A stretch of DNA of 64,000 nucleotides from contig CM046443.1 of the NCBI GenBank assembly GCA_025506515.1, positions 23,919,898 through 23,983,897 on the forward strand, written 5' to 3'. The position numbers were made by a program, and so were the translations under genes. Source of the DNA: Flaveria trinervia (taxonomy: Eukaryota; Streptophyta; Magnoliopsida; Asterales; Asteraceae). The notes beneath the pieces were generated by a model, which did no database searches, was not told where the DNA came from, and worked only from the letters and a program-made list of their open reading frames with translations. This document shows, in pieces, positions 21,482-33,003 of this stretch (its first letter is position 1; every line of letters begins with the position of its first letter).

Positions 21482-24400
21482 CTAATCTCTTGTTTTCTGC
21501 ATGACCTCCTTGTATTTCTTGTACTTCTCCTCTGTTGTGACTCCTGTGTGAATCTCAAACATGAAGCAGAGTCGTATAACGTTTTGGAACTGAAGAGCTT
21601 GTACAATATCTTGCGTATCATAGAATAGTGGCCACTTGTATAGCGTATATACATCACTTTCTGACAAGTTTGTAAGCCACATCGGGTCGAATACCCTGAT
21701 AGTATCCATTTGTCCCTCTTTGCTTAAGACTATGACCGCTTCAGCTGTTCTCCAATCATAGTACCACCACTTAAAGTGTGGTGTGAAATCCTTTGTCATT
21801 TCCCGGAGTGGGATTCTTGACATTGTGCGCGGAGGATTCCACTTCAACACTATCTTTGTTTTCCAGTAATGGCATCCATCTCAGACCTTCTAACATACCT
21901 TATAGGTTGTTGAGGTCTGAAATTAATCCACCTGGTGTGGTACTCTTTCTTTAGGGCAGCCTCAAACCAGCCTGACATCTTTCTCGGGTCAGCATACAAC
22001 AGCTTCAGTTTGGCTAGCTGGTTGAGCTCAAAACCTGGTAGAGTCTTTAGATCATGTGGAAATCTAAAGTACTCTATGCCTTTCTCCCTCTTAACGGCAT
22101 AAACGTTAAGATCATCAAAATATGCCCATGCTATAATCCTGCCTGACACCTTATGATGTTTCTTGACTCTGTAAAGTTTGGTGTAGGAATCCTTCTTTGG
22201 TGTAGTACGTTGGGCTCTAACTTCTTCAAAACATGCAGCCCACTCAGCCTTTCGAATGTCAACATCATTATTTGAGGCTTGGGCTATGTCTTCTGCTTTC
22301 TCTGATTCTTGCTCCATATTGTTCAACACCTCAATAGTATCGCTGACAAGGGATTCACCCAGATTGGGGACCACATTACCCTCATTGTCAGCGTATTGAG
22401 GATACTCCTCGGCAGTGACATCTTTGATCTCTACATCATCAACATCGTTGAACTCTTCGTCACTAGTCGAATCGCATGTCGGAGCATCTTTTACTATTTC
22501 ATCTGGATTTAGCTCGAAAAGCTCTGCGAGTTGCTCATTAGTTAGATCATGAATTATTTCCCCTTCTTCAGCGGTGTAATTCACCGACCTCCTGACAATC
22601 CCTTGCAGATCAAGTATCATCGTTAGCTGAGACTTAACCTGCTGAAGGGGAGCAATATCAAACTCATCTGTTTTGTAATTTGGATCTGTTTGATTTACAC
22701 ATTTCACACTCAAATCATTAGTAATTTATCAAACGAAACGCATTAACTTAATATAAACATTTAATACATGGTTTTTCAATACAAAATACAAAAGTAAATA
22801 AATACATAAACATCTACTATTTACTTTTATCCTGAATACTCGGCTCATCACATGGAGGTGCAGAAGCAGAAGCTGGCAGATCTTGTCTGTTCTTTGATCT
22901 TTTCTCTTGCCCTGGAGCTGAGACAGATTCAGCTGCTTCTCCTCTGTCAGGGTCATCATCTTCGTGCCATTCTTCAGTTTTCTCTTCGTCAGTTTCACTC
23001 TCATCATCATCATCATTTCTGTCCCCATCCCTTATCTTTAATGGCTCCTCCTTCTATCCTTTCAGCTTTAGCAAAATGGTCTTTTTAGCCTTTTCCAACT
23101 CCTTTATTTTCTTCCCTGAGGTGACGATTTGAGCTTCGAGAAGGGCTATCTCGTTGCTCTAGGCAGTCATCTGTCGGGCCTGCCTTTCTATCACTTGAGC
23201 CTGCTGTGCAATTTGGTGAGTTTGTGCAGCAGTCAGGTCAGTAAGCTGGCGGATTTGGGAGGCCTTTTCCTCATCGGCAGCCAGCAAACGCATTACCATT
23301 CTGTTTAGTGCCGACAACTGTTCTTCTACCGCAACTGTAGGTAGAGGTGATCTGGAAGTGAATGAGGGATAGGCTGAGGGCTCGGTTTGGTGGCTAGTGG
23401 TGGTGGTGGTGGCTGTGGTGAATATCGGGTCAGGTTGGGATGATAGTGGTGGTGAGTGAGGGGTGAATGATGTAGTGGTGGCTGGGATCTGTATTGTGGT
23501 GGTCGGTCTGGTGGTGTCTGTGGTTGCTGTGGGGGCTGTGGTGGCTATGGTGGTGGATGGTGTGTCTGAAGAGGTGGTAGTGGTGGTGGTGGTGGCTGTA
23601 GTGGCTGAGGTAGTAGTGATGAAGGTCAAACGACACTTCTTCTTTGGTTTCTGCCCATGGGGTTGAGCCATCCGTTTTCTCCTCGTTCCCTTCGAGGTGG
23701 ATGCTCCCCCTCCTACCCTGCCGATTGACCCTGGAGCATAGGTCGGGTTGGTCTCTGTCTCTCCACAGTCTCTTGGGTGCTCACCAACCACCCGAAGCCC
23801 ATGTACTGTAGGAACCACTTTTCTTCACACAGTCCTGGTGAGGGGCTCCTCGTCAGACTCTTCTTCTTCTACTTCTGTCTCAAGGAAAAAATCATGATGA
23901 AACCCAGCTGATTCGGTAACTTCTGCAGCCGGGGCGGATGCCGGAGGCACGACATCAGACGTAGTGCCTCTCTGTGGAACAGGCATATTGTCTCCGGCAC
24001 CCCCACTATCATCATCATCTGAATCATCAGTGGGTAGGACAATTGGCTCCACGTCGGAGTCATTATCCTCGTGACGCCATTTGCGTCTCCCCGGTGCCAT
24101 ATAACTTTCATCTGCTAAATGGCCAATCAGCCTCTTTGCTGGGGCTTCACTTGCTTGCCCCGGTACACACCATCCTACCCAAAGTAGTGTCATCCATAAG
24201 TTCCAAAGTCAATGCATCGTGACTTTCCTTGGGGAGCAGAGGCAGCTTCTCATTGAATATCATCTGAAGAAACTTGGATACATACAAAAACCTTCTTTCC
24301 CTTTTGCTTCAATCTTCTCTACCAAATAAGCAAAGATCATATTCGAGAAGCTGAAAGGGTGGTTCAGCACCAGAGCCACGAAGGCATTTTGTATCTGATC

Positions 24401-24873
24401 TCATAGGTCATCGAAACCACCCCTTCTCGAAGCAATGCACTTAAGAATCACATGTGCCAGATATTTGTATTGTGGGCATAAGTTGCTCTTATTTAGCACC
24501 CCCGAGTTAATGTCCCCCGCATACTTGATTCGGAGGAAACACCCTCTCACTATCAAAGGATGTAACTTAGTGGGGTGAGTGGAGTCATCCCCAAACTCAA
24601 GGATTCTCTGGATGTCAGTAGCGATAATGTCGATAGCTTGACCATAGTGGGGCTTCGGATGCTGTATGGCTCACGAGAGCGATCCACTGAGGCATTCTCC
24701 CAGAATGCCTGGTGTAGTGATTTGTAAGGCGTGCACGGTGTAGATATAGCCTTATGTATCCGTGAGCGTTTGAGGAAGGCTATAATCTCGGAGAACTTGG
24801 CCCCGTTCCGAGTTGTGTGGTCCAAATGGGCACATATGTTGTGCTTTGGATTAAGAGACCATCTGTCAGCCAT
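21482..24873 (-). pseudogene. E3 accessory 3' gene, two exons, mostly readable
   Basis: The start is the ATG at 24873 (MADRWSLNPKHNICAHLDHTTRNG), six bases after a splice acceptor. The N-terminal part is open to about 24600 (FLKRSRIHKAIS..SLHQAFWENASVDRS), then broken. Next come an acidic region (23825-24193), a Thr/Pro-rich stretch rich in TTT/ATT repeats (about 23420-23650), a coiled coil (MRLLAADEEKASQIRQLTDL, about 23160-23310), an acidic Lys/Glu tail, a predicted 139-bp intron and a C-terminal domain of more than 300 residues (EEGEIIHDLTNEQLAELFELNPDEIV..., WAYFDDLNVYAVKREKGIEYFRFPHDL..., WWYYDWRTAEAVIVLSKEG). A frameshift near 21850 splits the last part. No known enzyme motif or membrane span. 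It may be a nuclear or nucleic-acid-binding accessory protein, but that is inference. Confidence 0.78.
22686..22824 (-). other. Predicted coding intron of the E3 3' gene
   Basis: Minus-strand donor GTAAATAG at 22824 and acceptor AAACAG ending at 22686, with TACTAATGA upstream of the acceptor. The sites, length and phase are conserved with E1 (5521-5658). Confidence 0.65.
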
Positions 24874-24878
24874 TTTTC

Positions 24879-25419
24879 CTGAAACACAAAACACATGATC
24901 ATTAGTACATAATACATCAGAATTCAGTTCTAAGTGTAGTGTTTCACTTCCATTCTGATTCATTCATGCGAATGAATCATGCGACTAGAGTCATTCGTTG
25001 TTCTTAAGTACGACTGAGTTCATTCGGTTGAATGAGACATGCGATTGAGTTCAATCTGCCGACTGAGTCTTCGATTGGTTCAGTCGGCCGACTGAACTCA
25101 TTCGTGTGGTTCATTCGGCCGAATGACCCAATCGCAAGGTTCAATCGTGCGATTGGAGTTCATTCGAACGACCAGTCGCTTGCCCCACTGTTCGATCGCC
25201 TGTGGTCGAATCTTGACCAATTTAAGTCATTTAACAGTGTTTAATGGTCCATTAGACTCGCCTACTTGTCACTAATAACCTATTAAACTTAATTTTAACA
25301 TTTTGCTTAGTTTACGGAGGTGATTAGGTCATTTCACAGTTCGGTTCTTGATTCAATCGAGTGTCTCTTATGTAGGTTCTTTAATCTTCTGATTTTGGTA
25401 AGATTCAAGAGTAATGTAC
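24879..25419 (-). other. Predicted leader intron of the E3 3' gene
   Basis: Minus-strand donor CAG|GTACAT at 25419 and acceptor TTTCAG ending at 24879, 541 bp. The equivalent in E1 is 542 bp. It contains the inner palindromic word cluster (about 24960-25200). Confidence 0.45.
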
Positions 25420-25870
25420 CTGTAAAATCGTCACTCGAATGTAAGAAACTCAACAGCAATGTAAATCAGGATCTGTAGCAATTTTTGGCAGAGTAACGGG
25501 AAGAATGCGATTTGGGTGCGATTTTGGTGTGATGAGGAACATGCGATCGACTGAGGCCCTTAAATACTGAACCTAAGTTCAATCGGCCGACTGGCCTCAT
25601 TTGCTCAGTTCATTCGGGCGACTGAGTCTCAGTCGTACGATTGGCCTAGTCAATCACATTCAGTCGGCCGACTGAGTCTCAGTCGGTCGACTTCCTCATT
25701 CGGTCTCTTTCATTCGCATCTTCAGTTGACCGACTGAGTCTCAGTCGGTCGACTGCTTCATTCTCCCCCTTCTATTCGGCTGAATGATCATTCTCATGTC
25801 CATTCGGCCGATTGGGAGCCATTCGCATAGTTGTCCATAACCATGATCCATCGTGCGAATGGGTCACACT
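24960..25870 (-). promoter_or_regulatory. E3 palindromic word fields and internal promoter of the 3' gene
   Basis: Two dense clusters (24960-25200 and 25560-25870) of TCGnnCGA words flank the predicted leader. Perfect 14-bp palindromes CAGTCGGCCGACTG (25081-25094) and CATTCGGCCGAATG (25112-25125) are present. On the minus strand the outer cluster is followed by TATTTAAG at 25559-25566. The layout matches E1. Confidence 0.7.
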
Positions 25871-26282
25871 TAGTGAGTTTACAATCATTTTGAACATTTT
25901 ACTTTTAAGACCCTTTTAACTTTTGACAATAACATTATAAGCTCTTAACCAATTCAGTCACCTCAGACGTGACTCTTTTAAAACACGTTGTCACCTCTAC
26001 GTGACTCTTTAAACTTTTAAAAACATGTGGCCATCTCAGACATGACCCTTTTAGGTGAGTTAATTCCATTCTGATTTTCCTGATGTAGTCCGACAGACAC
26101 ACACACTAAAAGATTTAAACTAGAAACTTAAATAAATACACATAAAATTTGTTTTTGACTTTTTGTGAGAGATAAAACCCTAAGATGGAAATCTACGGGA
26201 TTTGGTTCTGGAATCGAAAGCTTCAACTTAGATTGAACATACCTGGACCAATTCAATTTTGGATCATACAGGAACCAAATCA
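25871..26282 (-). other. E3 3' spacer, part left of the E4 insertion
   Basis: Non-coding; matches E1 about 2130-2530 in reverse orientation. Its last five bases (aatca, 26278-26282) are duplicated after E4. Confidence 0.8.
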
Positions 26283-27183
26283 TGTCAGGATCAGTGATCA
26301 CAAGTTTGATGTATTAGAGCGTACGCAGCGGAATAAGAACAAGAATTAGACAAATTGTAGCAAGAATTTGATACTCGTATGCATTAAGAAAAAATACGGT
26401 TATAACGAGAATATATTTTCTGTAACAAGGAATGTTTCTATAATATCGATTATTTCTGATCAAATCATTCCCACTTATTACAATAGGTTGACACTCCTTA
26501 TATAGAGTGCAATCGCTGCTGTTATCACGGGAAAGTGACAACTGGCAGATCTCTTACAAAAATAACTAACTCTTAACAAACTACTGAAATGTTCACAACT
26601 ACTGAGAACATATCAGAGTGTTAAGTACAAAATATGAAACTACTGATGAAACTACTGAAACTACAACGACTGAAGAACAAGCTCTTCAGTCGTTTTACAA
26701 AACTACTGAAAAACATAAAACTACTGATGAGCACAACAACTGAAGAAGTATTCTTCAGCTGTTGTGTCAAACTATAGAAAAGAAAACATAAAACTACTGA
26801 AAGGTAAACCGTCACAACTACTGAAGAAGACCTCTTCAGCTGTTGTGACAACGTCTGATACTTTGGTCTTCAGCACTTGTGTCTTCAGACTTTGTCTTCA
26901 GCACTTGTGTCTTCAGACTTTGTCTTCAGCACTTGTGTCTTCAGACTTTGTCTTCAGCACTTGTCTTCAGACTTTGTCTTCAGCACTTGTCTCAGACTTT
27001 GTCTTCAGCACTTCTCTTCGGACTTTGTCTTCAGCACTTGTCTTCAGACTTTGTCTTCAGCACTTGTGTTCAGACTTTGTAATCAGCTGTTGTCTTCAGC
27101 TGTTGTGGTCTTCAGTAGTTGTTGTGACGTCTGTGGGACTTAAAGGTTTTTCTGATCCGGCTCATTGGTTCGTTGGTCCAACA
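26283..27183 (-). mobile_element. E4 3' LTR with internal tandem repeats
   Basis: TGTCAGGATC...GTCCAACA on the plus strand. It contains a TATA box (minus strand CTATATAAGG, 26497-26506), hairpin words such as the 12-bp arms at 26665-26676 and 26683-26694, and a tandem array of about 28-bp units (CTTCAGCACTTG / CTTCAGACTTTG) at about 26868-27080. Confidence 0.95.
26868..27080. repeat. 28-bp minisatellite in the E4 3' LTR
   Basis: Alternating CTTCAGCACTTGTGT and CTTCAGACTTTGT blocks, about seven units with small deletions. The partner array in the 5' LTR (38291-38525) has a different series of deletions, so the array changed after insertion or during the last replication. Confidence 0.9.
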
Positions 27184-27197
27184 AACTCCCCCTGACC
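27184..27197 (-). promoter_or_regulatory. E4 polypurine tract
   Basis: Minus-strand TCAGGGGGAGTT adjoining the 3' LTR. Confidence 0.87.
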
Positions 27198-27217
27198 AAT
27201 GCAGCCAAAACTTAACT

Positions 27218-30200
27218 TTATTGAGGTCCACTTATTGTTGGCAGAATGGTTGGATTTTTCCTTCTGATTAGTTGAGAGATGACCATATAAGCACTGGCCT
27301 GGGAATGAGTCTCTGATGATTTGGTTGGCAATGTATGGATGGGAGCTCTGTATTGGGGAATTGGACACTGAGCTGTTCCCCCATCCATGAGACTCACTTC
27401 CATGTATAAGCCTGTAGGATTCTCTGGTGTATGCTCTGAGAAAATAATTAGTTCTTCCATGGTCAGATTCTCAGCTTCACCATCAAACAATCCTTCACGC
27501 CCATACAGCTCTGAGATGTACTTGGCATGTTTGCCATTTTGAGCTCAACTGTTGTAATCTGTCTGTATGCAAACTCATCAGGATGAGTCCCTTCAAGTAA
27601 CAGACTGAGCTCATTTTGTTTGAAGTTCTCAAGCCTCTTGTAGACTAACCCTTTTTAATAACTCTGTTCTCTAACATCTTTGGGGTGGCTGTTTAGTCTC
27701 ATAGGCCTTCTTGAAATCTTCTACAATCTCCCAGGGTGATACTACAAGGACCACTGTGATCTCTTCATCTACGATCCTTTTTACTTGGCCCTTGTATCTC
27801 GAAGGAATGTCTTTCTTTACAATCCTGTGAGCCACCCTGGGATCAGGCCATACTCTCACCTTTCCTTCTGATATTCAAATGTGTTGGCAAGGGTGTACAA
27901 CCTCAGAGCTTCTTTCTTCATACTAATTATTGATGAAGAAGCAGCATAAGTTTTGTCGATGCTTTTCAACATCTCATCGTCATGAAGCTTTGCTGCTGCT
28001 CTTCTTCAATCTTTACTCTCACAGTTTCCATCTGTGAGGTGGGAGTGATGGGCATGGGTTGGCTTTAGGCAATGTTAGGACTGCAGATAGAGGCAGCCTA
28101 TCTTCTTCCACATCATCCTCTTCTTCTTCTTCTTCTAGCCTCAACACCCTTCTTTTCTTCTTCTTGGGTGCATCATCGGCTGTTGTTTAGAGGGTAAGGG
28201 AGTTGGTTTTGTGGGTTGTGGTTGTGGTTGTTTTGGAGAGGGAATTTGACAGGCTGAGTTAGCATTTTAGAGTGAGTGGGCTTTTGAGTGTTTGGCTAGC
28301 TCAGTCCTGCTCCCTGCTCCTGCTTCATTCAAAGCTTCGACTACTAAACCCTTAGTGTATGCTTCAGACGAACAGATCTTGGAGGTTATGACCAAGATAC
28401 TGTCCCTGGTCCATGATTTAATCTCGATCAATGATCTCCCAAGATATTTTGCAATGAATCTGATCATGATCTCTAGTCTCTCTCTTTCTAATGCATCATA
28501 ACTTGCCCATCTTGAGTTAATTTCTTCAACTTCAAGTTCCTGATCTCTGAGTCAAGCTGTGCAGTATCGAACCCTTGTCTATACAGTTGATCAATAATGG
28601 CATCCATTGATTTACTATGTGTAGCATCTGCATTTTGATCATCTCATCGAGTTGGAGTTCTTTCTCTCTTCCTTCACCCTTCCTCTTCTTATATGTGACA
28701 TGAAAGTCTTTGTGACTTTCACCCACTTGATCATTTTGGTTCCCTTCACAGACTCCACTTCCTTCTCAGTTTCCTTTTCTTTCAGTTTGCTCTTCCTCTT
28801 TGCTTCACTGACTGACTCTCCCCCTTTTTGGTTGCATTGGTTGCAAGGGTTTGAGTAGCAGAAAGCCTTGTGCTCATAATCTCCTCCACCAGGGGTGTAT
28901 GATTGAGGGAAGCCTCATCCATGGTTTTGATCACAATGTCTATGATCATTGGGGTGATGAGAGGTAGGGTTTGCTGAAAGATAGCAACTGTTGCTCAGAG
29001 GGGTTCTATCCCTGAGAAGCAGTGCCAGAAATAGAAGCTGGTGGCTTGGAAGTTTTGAGTGGCTGAGTGTGTGGGAGACCTTCAGGTGAAGGTGCCATCT
29101 GTGGTTTATGTTGGTGGCAGATGGACTTGCTTCTTGAGAGAATTGGTCAAGTAGTCTTTGTAGTCTACTGATTTCTTCCTCAAGAATTGTGTTCTGGGCC
29201 AGAACATCATAAAAGAAGCCCAGGTCATCATCAGCAGATGCTGAATCACCTGACCTCCTGCTTGTAGCGGGATTACATGCACGGGTGTAGACCAGTTTTA
29301 GCATGTGCCCCTTTTTCTTGGAACTGGGGACTTCCAGCCTCAGACTATGTCCTTCATCAGCTGTTGCCTCTAGTGAGGTCTTAGCTATGTTACCAGCCTC
29401 ATTCTGATCATGTGCTGATTCAGAAGAGGTGGCAGCCTCACTAGATGTTCTAATCTCCATATCCACACCAGGAGATAGAACATGTAACCCCGGTGTGGGT
29501 TGTCAGAAGCATGGTGATCCTCGTCCTCAATAGCTGTGGTTCTCCCCTTGTTGGTGGTTGTTGGGGAGGAGGAGAGGCATGCAGCTGAGTCAGCACGTTT
29601 GCAATGATATGGTTGGACTTTGGGGGGCGGTTGCATGGGGGGATGGGGAAAAGCAGTGTGCACAGGGGAGAATGGTGCTCTTCAATGGCAATCTCCTCAA
29701 ATGAGGAAGATCCTAGATTTGTGGGTACCCCTTCTGTGGTTGCTGCAGGCTCCTTTTGAGAGGAATCCTGAGCGGCTGTGGCTAGTGAAGTCCTGTATCA
29801 CTAGGGGGTTATAACCAGTGGATATAGCCTGCGTTTGTGTTGCAGGGGCATCCTCAGGGGATCATTCCCTGAGTAGCCTTTTTTGTCTTCTTTTTAGTGG
29901 TTTGGTGGGGACTTTGGATTTGGAGGTGGTGGCTGTGGGTTCCAGCTGTGGGGTTTGCGCAGCTGGCAGCCATTTTGAGTGAATGGTCAGAGTTGTGCCG
30001 GGAGTATACTTCGGCAGTACAGCCATAGCAGGGACTCCCAGGCCAACAAGTCCCTCAGCTTGAAGCTGGTTTTCAATTATGGCCATTATGAAACGAGGAT
30101 ATAATATCCAACGGTTAGCCAGTTGTTTTTGGGCCATATCCTTGAGCTCTAAAAATAGTATTTCAGAAAAAATTTAAAGGTTGTTGCTCAAGGATGGAGT

Positions 30201-30646
30201 ACATTACCTGTTGCCACCTTGTGGACATTTGATCCCATGATGAAGTTGGAGGCAAGGCATACATTTACCATATGAAATATGAGACGTTCGGCATCCGGGA
30301 AATGTTTCTTCAGTATGGTAGATGCACTCAGGTTACCTGGTATCCATGGTGGGCAAATGATTGATCTGTTGTCCCTTTGGATAACCAGTTGGGAAAGTGG
30401 CATCATCCAGATTAAGGGTTGGCGAAGAGTGTCTGGAGTAATGACCACTTTTTGGCCATGGACAAACGATTGAAGAGACTCTGTGTCATTCTCCAGAAGC
30501 CAGAGTGACGTTTGTCCAGAATTGGTTTAAGAGGGGTAGAGTTTTTGAACGATTAAATCAATGGCGTTGTGAAACTTGGTCCAGTATGGCGATTTTGGGA
30601 GATGTGCGACACAGTTGTGTCGAGGTTTTAGTTGCATGGTCGCCAT
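27218..30646 (-). pseudogene. E4 accessory 3' gene, heavily broken
   Basis: The most likely start is the ATG at 30646, 73 bases after a TATA-like box. The first residues (MATMQLKPRHNCVAHLP) resemble the E1/E3 start (NPKHNICAHL). Further pieces are 30188-30448 (VITPDTLRQPL...), 29862-30137, 28915-29663 (with a leucine-rich EEEISRLQRLLDQF coiled-coil-like segment), 28532-28726, 28267-28467, 27671-27859 and 27218-27490. The central part is Ser/Pro/Thr-rich. Frameshifts separate the pieces. No catalytic motif is recognised. Confidence 0.62.
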
Positions 30647-30718
30647 TGATGAAGAGAGGGGAGAGTTTTTGAACGTTGGGTTTCAGAAGAGAAGATAAAA
30701 CTCTGAAGGTGGGATAAG

Positions 30719-30726
30719 TATTTAAA
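30719..30726 (-). promoter_or_regulatory. TATA-like box of the E4 internal promoter
   Basis: Minus-strand TTTAAATA lies between the palindromic word field (30760-31400) and the ATG of the 3' gene at 30646. Confidence 0.45.
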
Positions 30727-30759
30727 GGGTCGGGTTAGAAATGACTGAAGGTTTTGTGT

Positions 30760-31415
30760 GAGTCATCAGTTGTTAAACTACTGATGACGTGGTATTAACT
30801 TTCAGACGTTGAAACAGCTGAAGTCTCTGATTTGGTCATCAGTAGTTATAAAACTACTGAGACAGTTTTGACTTCAGGCGATGAAACAACTGAAGACTTG
30901 GTATTAGTCATCAGTAGTTGTGAAACTACTGAAGACTTGGGTTTTACATCAGTTGTTTGTACAACTGAAGACTTGGTGGTAGTCATCAGTAGTTATGAAC
31001 TACTAAAGACATGGTATTGCTTCAGTTGTTTAGAAGAAACAGCAGTTGTAGAAACAACTGAAGAGAATTACTCATCAGCTGTTTTCGTCAATTCTTAGCT
31101 TTTCAGCTGTTTCATACTGTCCTCAACACTTACTCATCAGACTTTTCATCTGCTTTCAGTGTTTCATTTACGTCAGTACTTATCTGCATTTCTGACATCA
31201 GTAGTTGTGGCTACAACAGCTGTTATGACTACATCAGCTGTTGTAACTACATCACTGTTTTAACAGATAAAGTACTTCAGTACTGGTAGGCTGTAGCCTT
31301 CAGTAGTTATAAAAACTACCGAGGGTAAAAAACTCATCAGTACTTATATGTGACAATAATGAACTAATGATCATCGATACTTATGAGCTGAGATCATCAG
31401 TAGTTGTCACTTATT
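30760..31415 (-). promoter_or_regulatory. E4 palindromic word field between pol and the 3' gene
   Basis: CAGTAGTT and AACTACTG arms pair across four-base loops at 30840-30859 and 30912-30931. Variants with CAGTTGT/ACAACTG and CAGCTGTT fill the rest. The same words are found in the E4 LTRs. There is no coding sequence here; frames on the plus strand are by-products of the repeats. Confidence 0.7.
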
Positions 31416-33003
31416 CTAGCTGCAGCATACCAAGCCTAACACCAGGTTGTGGAAAGTTGAACTATCCAAAGGCTTAGTAAAAATGTCTGCAGGCTCATCA
31501 GCACTAGGAACAAATTTTGGATCAATCAGACCTTTTTCAAAAAAATCTCTAATAAAATGGTGTCTGATTTCAATATGTTTAGTCCTAGAGTGCTGGACAG
31601 GATTCTTGACAATACAAGAGCTGAAGAGCTGTCCATTAACAATGTGGGTCTTAGTCTCTGTTATGCCATAATCCAATAATTGGTTTTGAAGCCAGAGTAC
31701 CTGAGATGTATAGCTTGCAGCGGCAATGTACTCTGCTTCAGCAGTTGAATGTAGCAACTGAGGTCTGTTTCTTGCTCTGCCAAGAAATCAAGCAGTTGCC
31801 TAGGAATTGACATCCACCAGAAGTTGATTTCCTGGTCAACTTACACCCTGCATAGTCACTGTCAGAAAAAGCAACTAATTCCCAGAATGTCTAGTAGAAT
31901 ACCATAAACCTAGAGATGGAGTGCCTTGCAGATATCTAAAGATCCTCTTGACTGCAATCAAATGAGACTCCTTAGGTGCAGCCTGAAATCTAGCACAAAC
32001 ACATGTAGCAAACATAATATCTGGTCTAGAAGCTGTTAAATACATCAAGGACCCAATCATACATCTGTAAAGTGTTTCATCAACCACTTTACCTTTCTGA
32101 TCTGTATCCAGTTGTGGGTGCTGCACATGGGGTAGAACAGGGCTTGCAGTTTTGTAAATCAAACTTTTCCAAAAGATCTTTTGTGTATTGGACTGATGAA
32201 TGAAAATTCCATCAGCCTTTTGTTTGATTTGCAAACCCAAAAGAACTGTAATTCTCCCATGGCACTCATTTCAAACTTCTGTTGCATCAACTTTGTAAAG
32301 GCATCACACAACTGTGGATCAGAGGATGCAAAAAATATCATCTACATAAATTTGAACAAGTAGATTATGCTGCCCACTTTCTTAATGAATAAAGTCTTAT
32401 CTATGGAGCCTCTAGTGAAATTATTTTCCAGAAGAAAGTTTGATAACGTCTCATACCAGGCTCTAGGAGCTTGTTTCAACCCATAAAGAGCCTTATCAAG
32501 CTTATACACCCAATTAGGATGTTTATTGTCCTCAAAACCTGGTGGTTGACATACATAAACCTCTTCTTTAATTTTCCCATACAAAAATGCACTTTTGACA
32601 TCCATTTGAAAAACTTTAAGGTTTTGATAAGCAGCATAAGCTAAAAACAATCGAATTGCTTCCAGTCTGGCTACAGGGGCAAAGTTTCATCATAATCAAT
32701 ACCTTCTTCTTGTGCAAACCCGAACAACCAGTCTGGCCTTGTACTTAACAATAAGCCCATTTTCATCAGTTTTGTTCCTAAACACCCATTTAGTGCCTAT
32801 TGCACACTTACCTGGAGGTAGAGGAACCAGTTCCCACACTTGTTTTTCTTGAACTGAAGAAGCTCAAGCTGCATGGCATCAACCCATCCATTGTCCTTGA
32901 AGCAATGTGATAATTCTTTGGCTCTTGCTGACTGATGAGAGAGCATAGAAGCAGAAATTTGACAATTGACTTCTTGTTGATACGCCAGCAGTGATATCAC
33001 CAA
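31416..33003 (-). pseudogene. E4 reverse transcriptase and RNase H
   Basis: In sense order the pieces are the RT start (KDNGWVDAMQLELLQFKKN), VFQMDVKSAFLYGKIKEEVYVCQPPGFED, HPNWVYKLDKALYGLKQAPRAWYE, the catalytic YVDD (about 32320-32350, followed by a small indel that shifts the frame), then MIGSLMYLTASRPDIMFATCVCARFQAAP and the RNase H motifs STAEAEYIAAASYTSQVLW and RTKHIEIRHHFIRDFFEKGLID. Stops and frameshifts lie near 32240, 32340 and 31760. Confidence 0.92.

Noticed and set aside
23463..23666. Valine-rich frame on the plus strand
   Set aside because: Antisense of the Thr-rich stretch of the E3 3' gene.
26764..27195. Frames rich in SDFVFSTCLQTLSSALV on the plus strand (also 38155-38549)
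   Set aside because: All three frames are open because of the tandem CTTCAG repeats in the LTR; no protein is supported.
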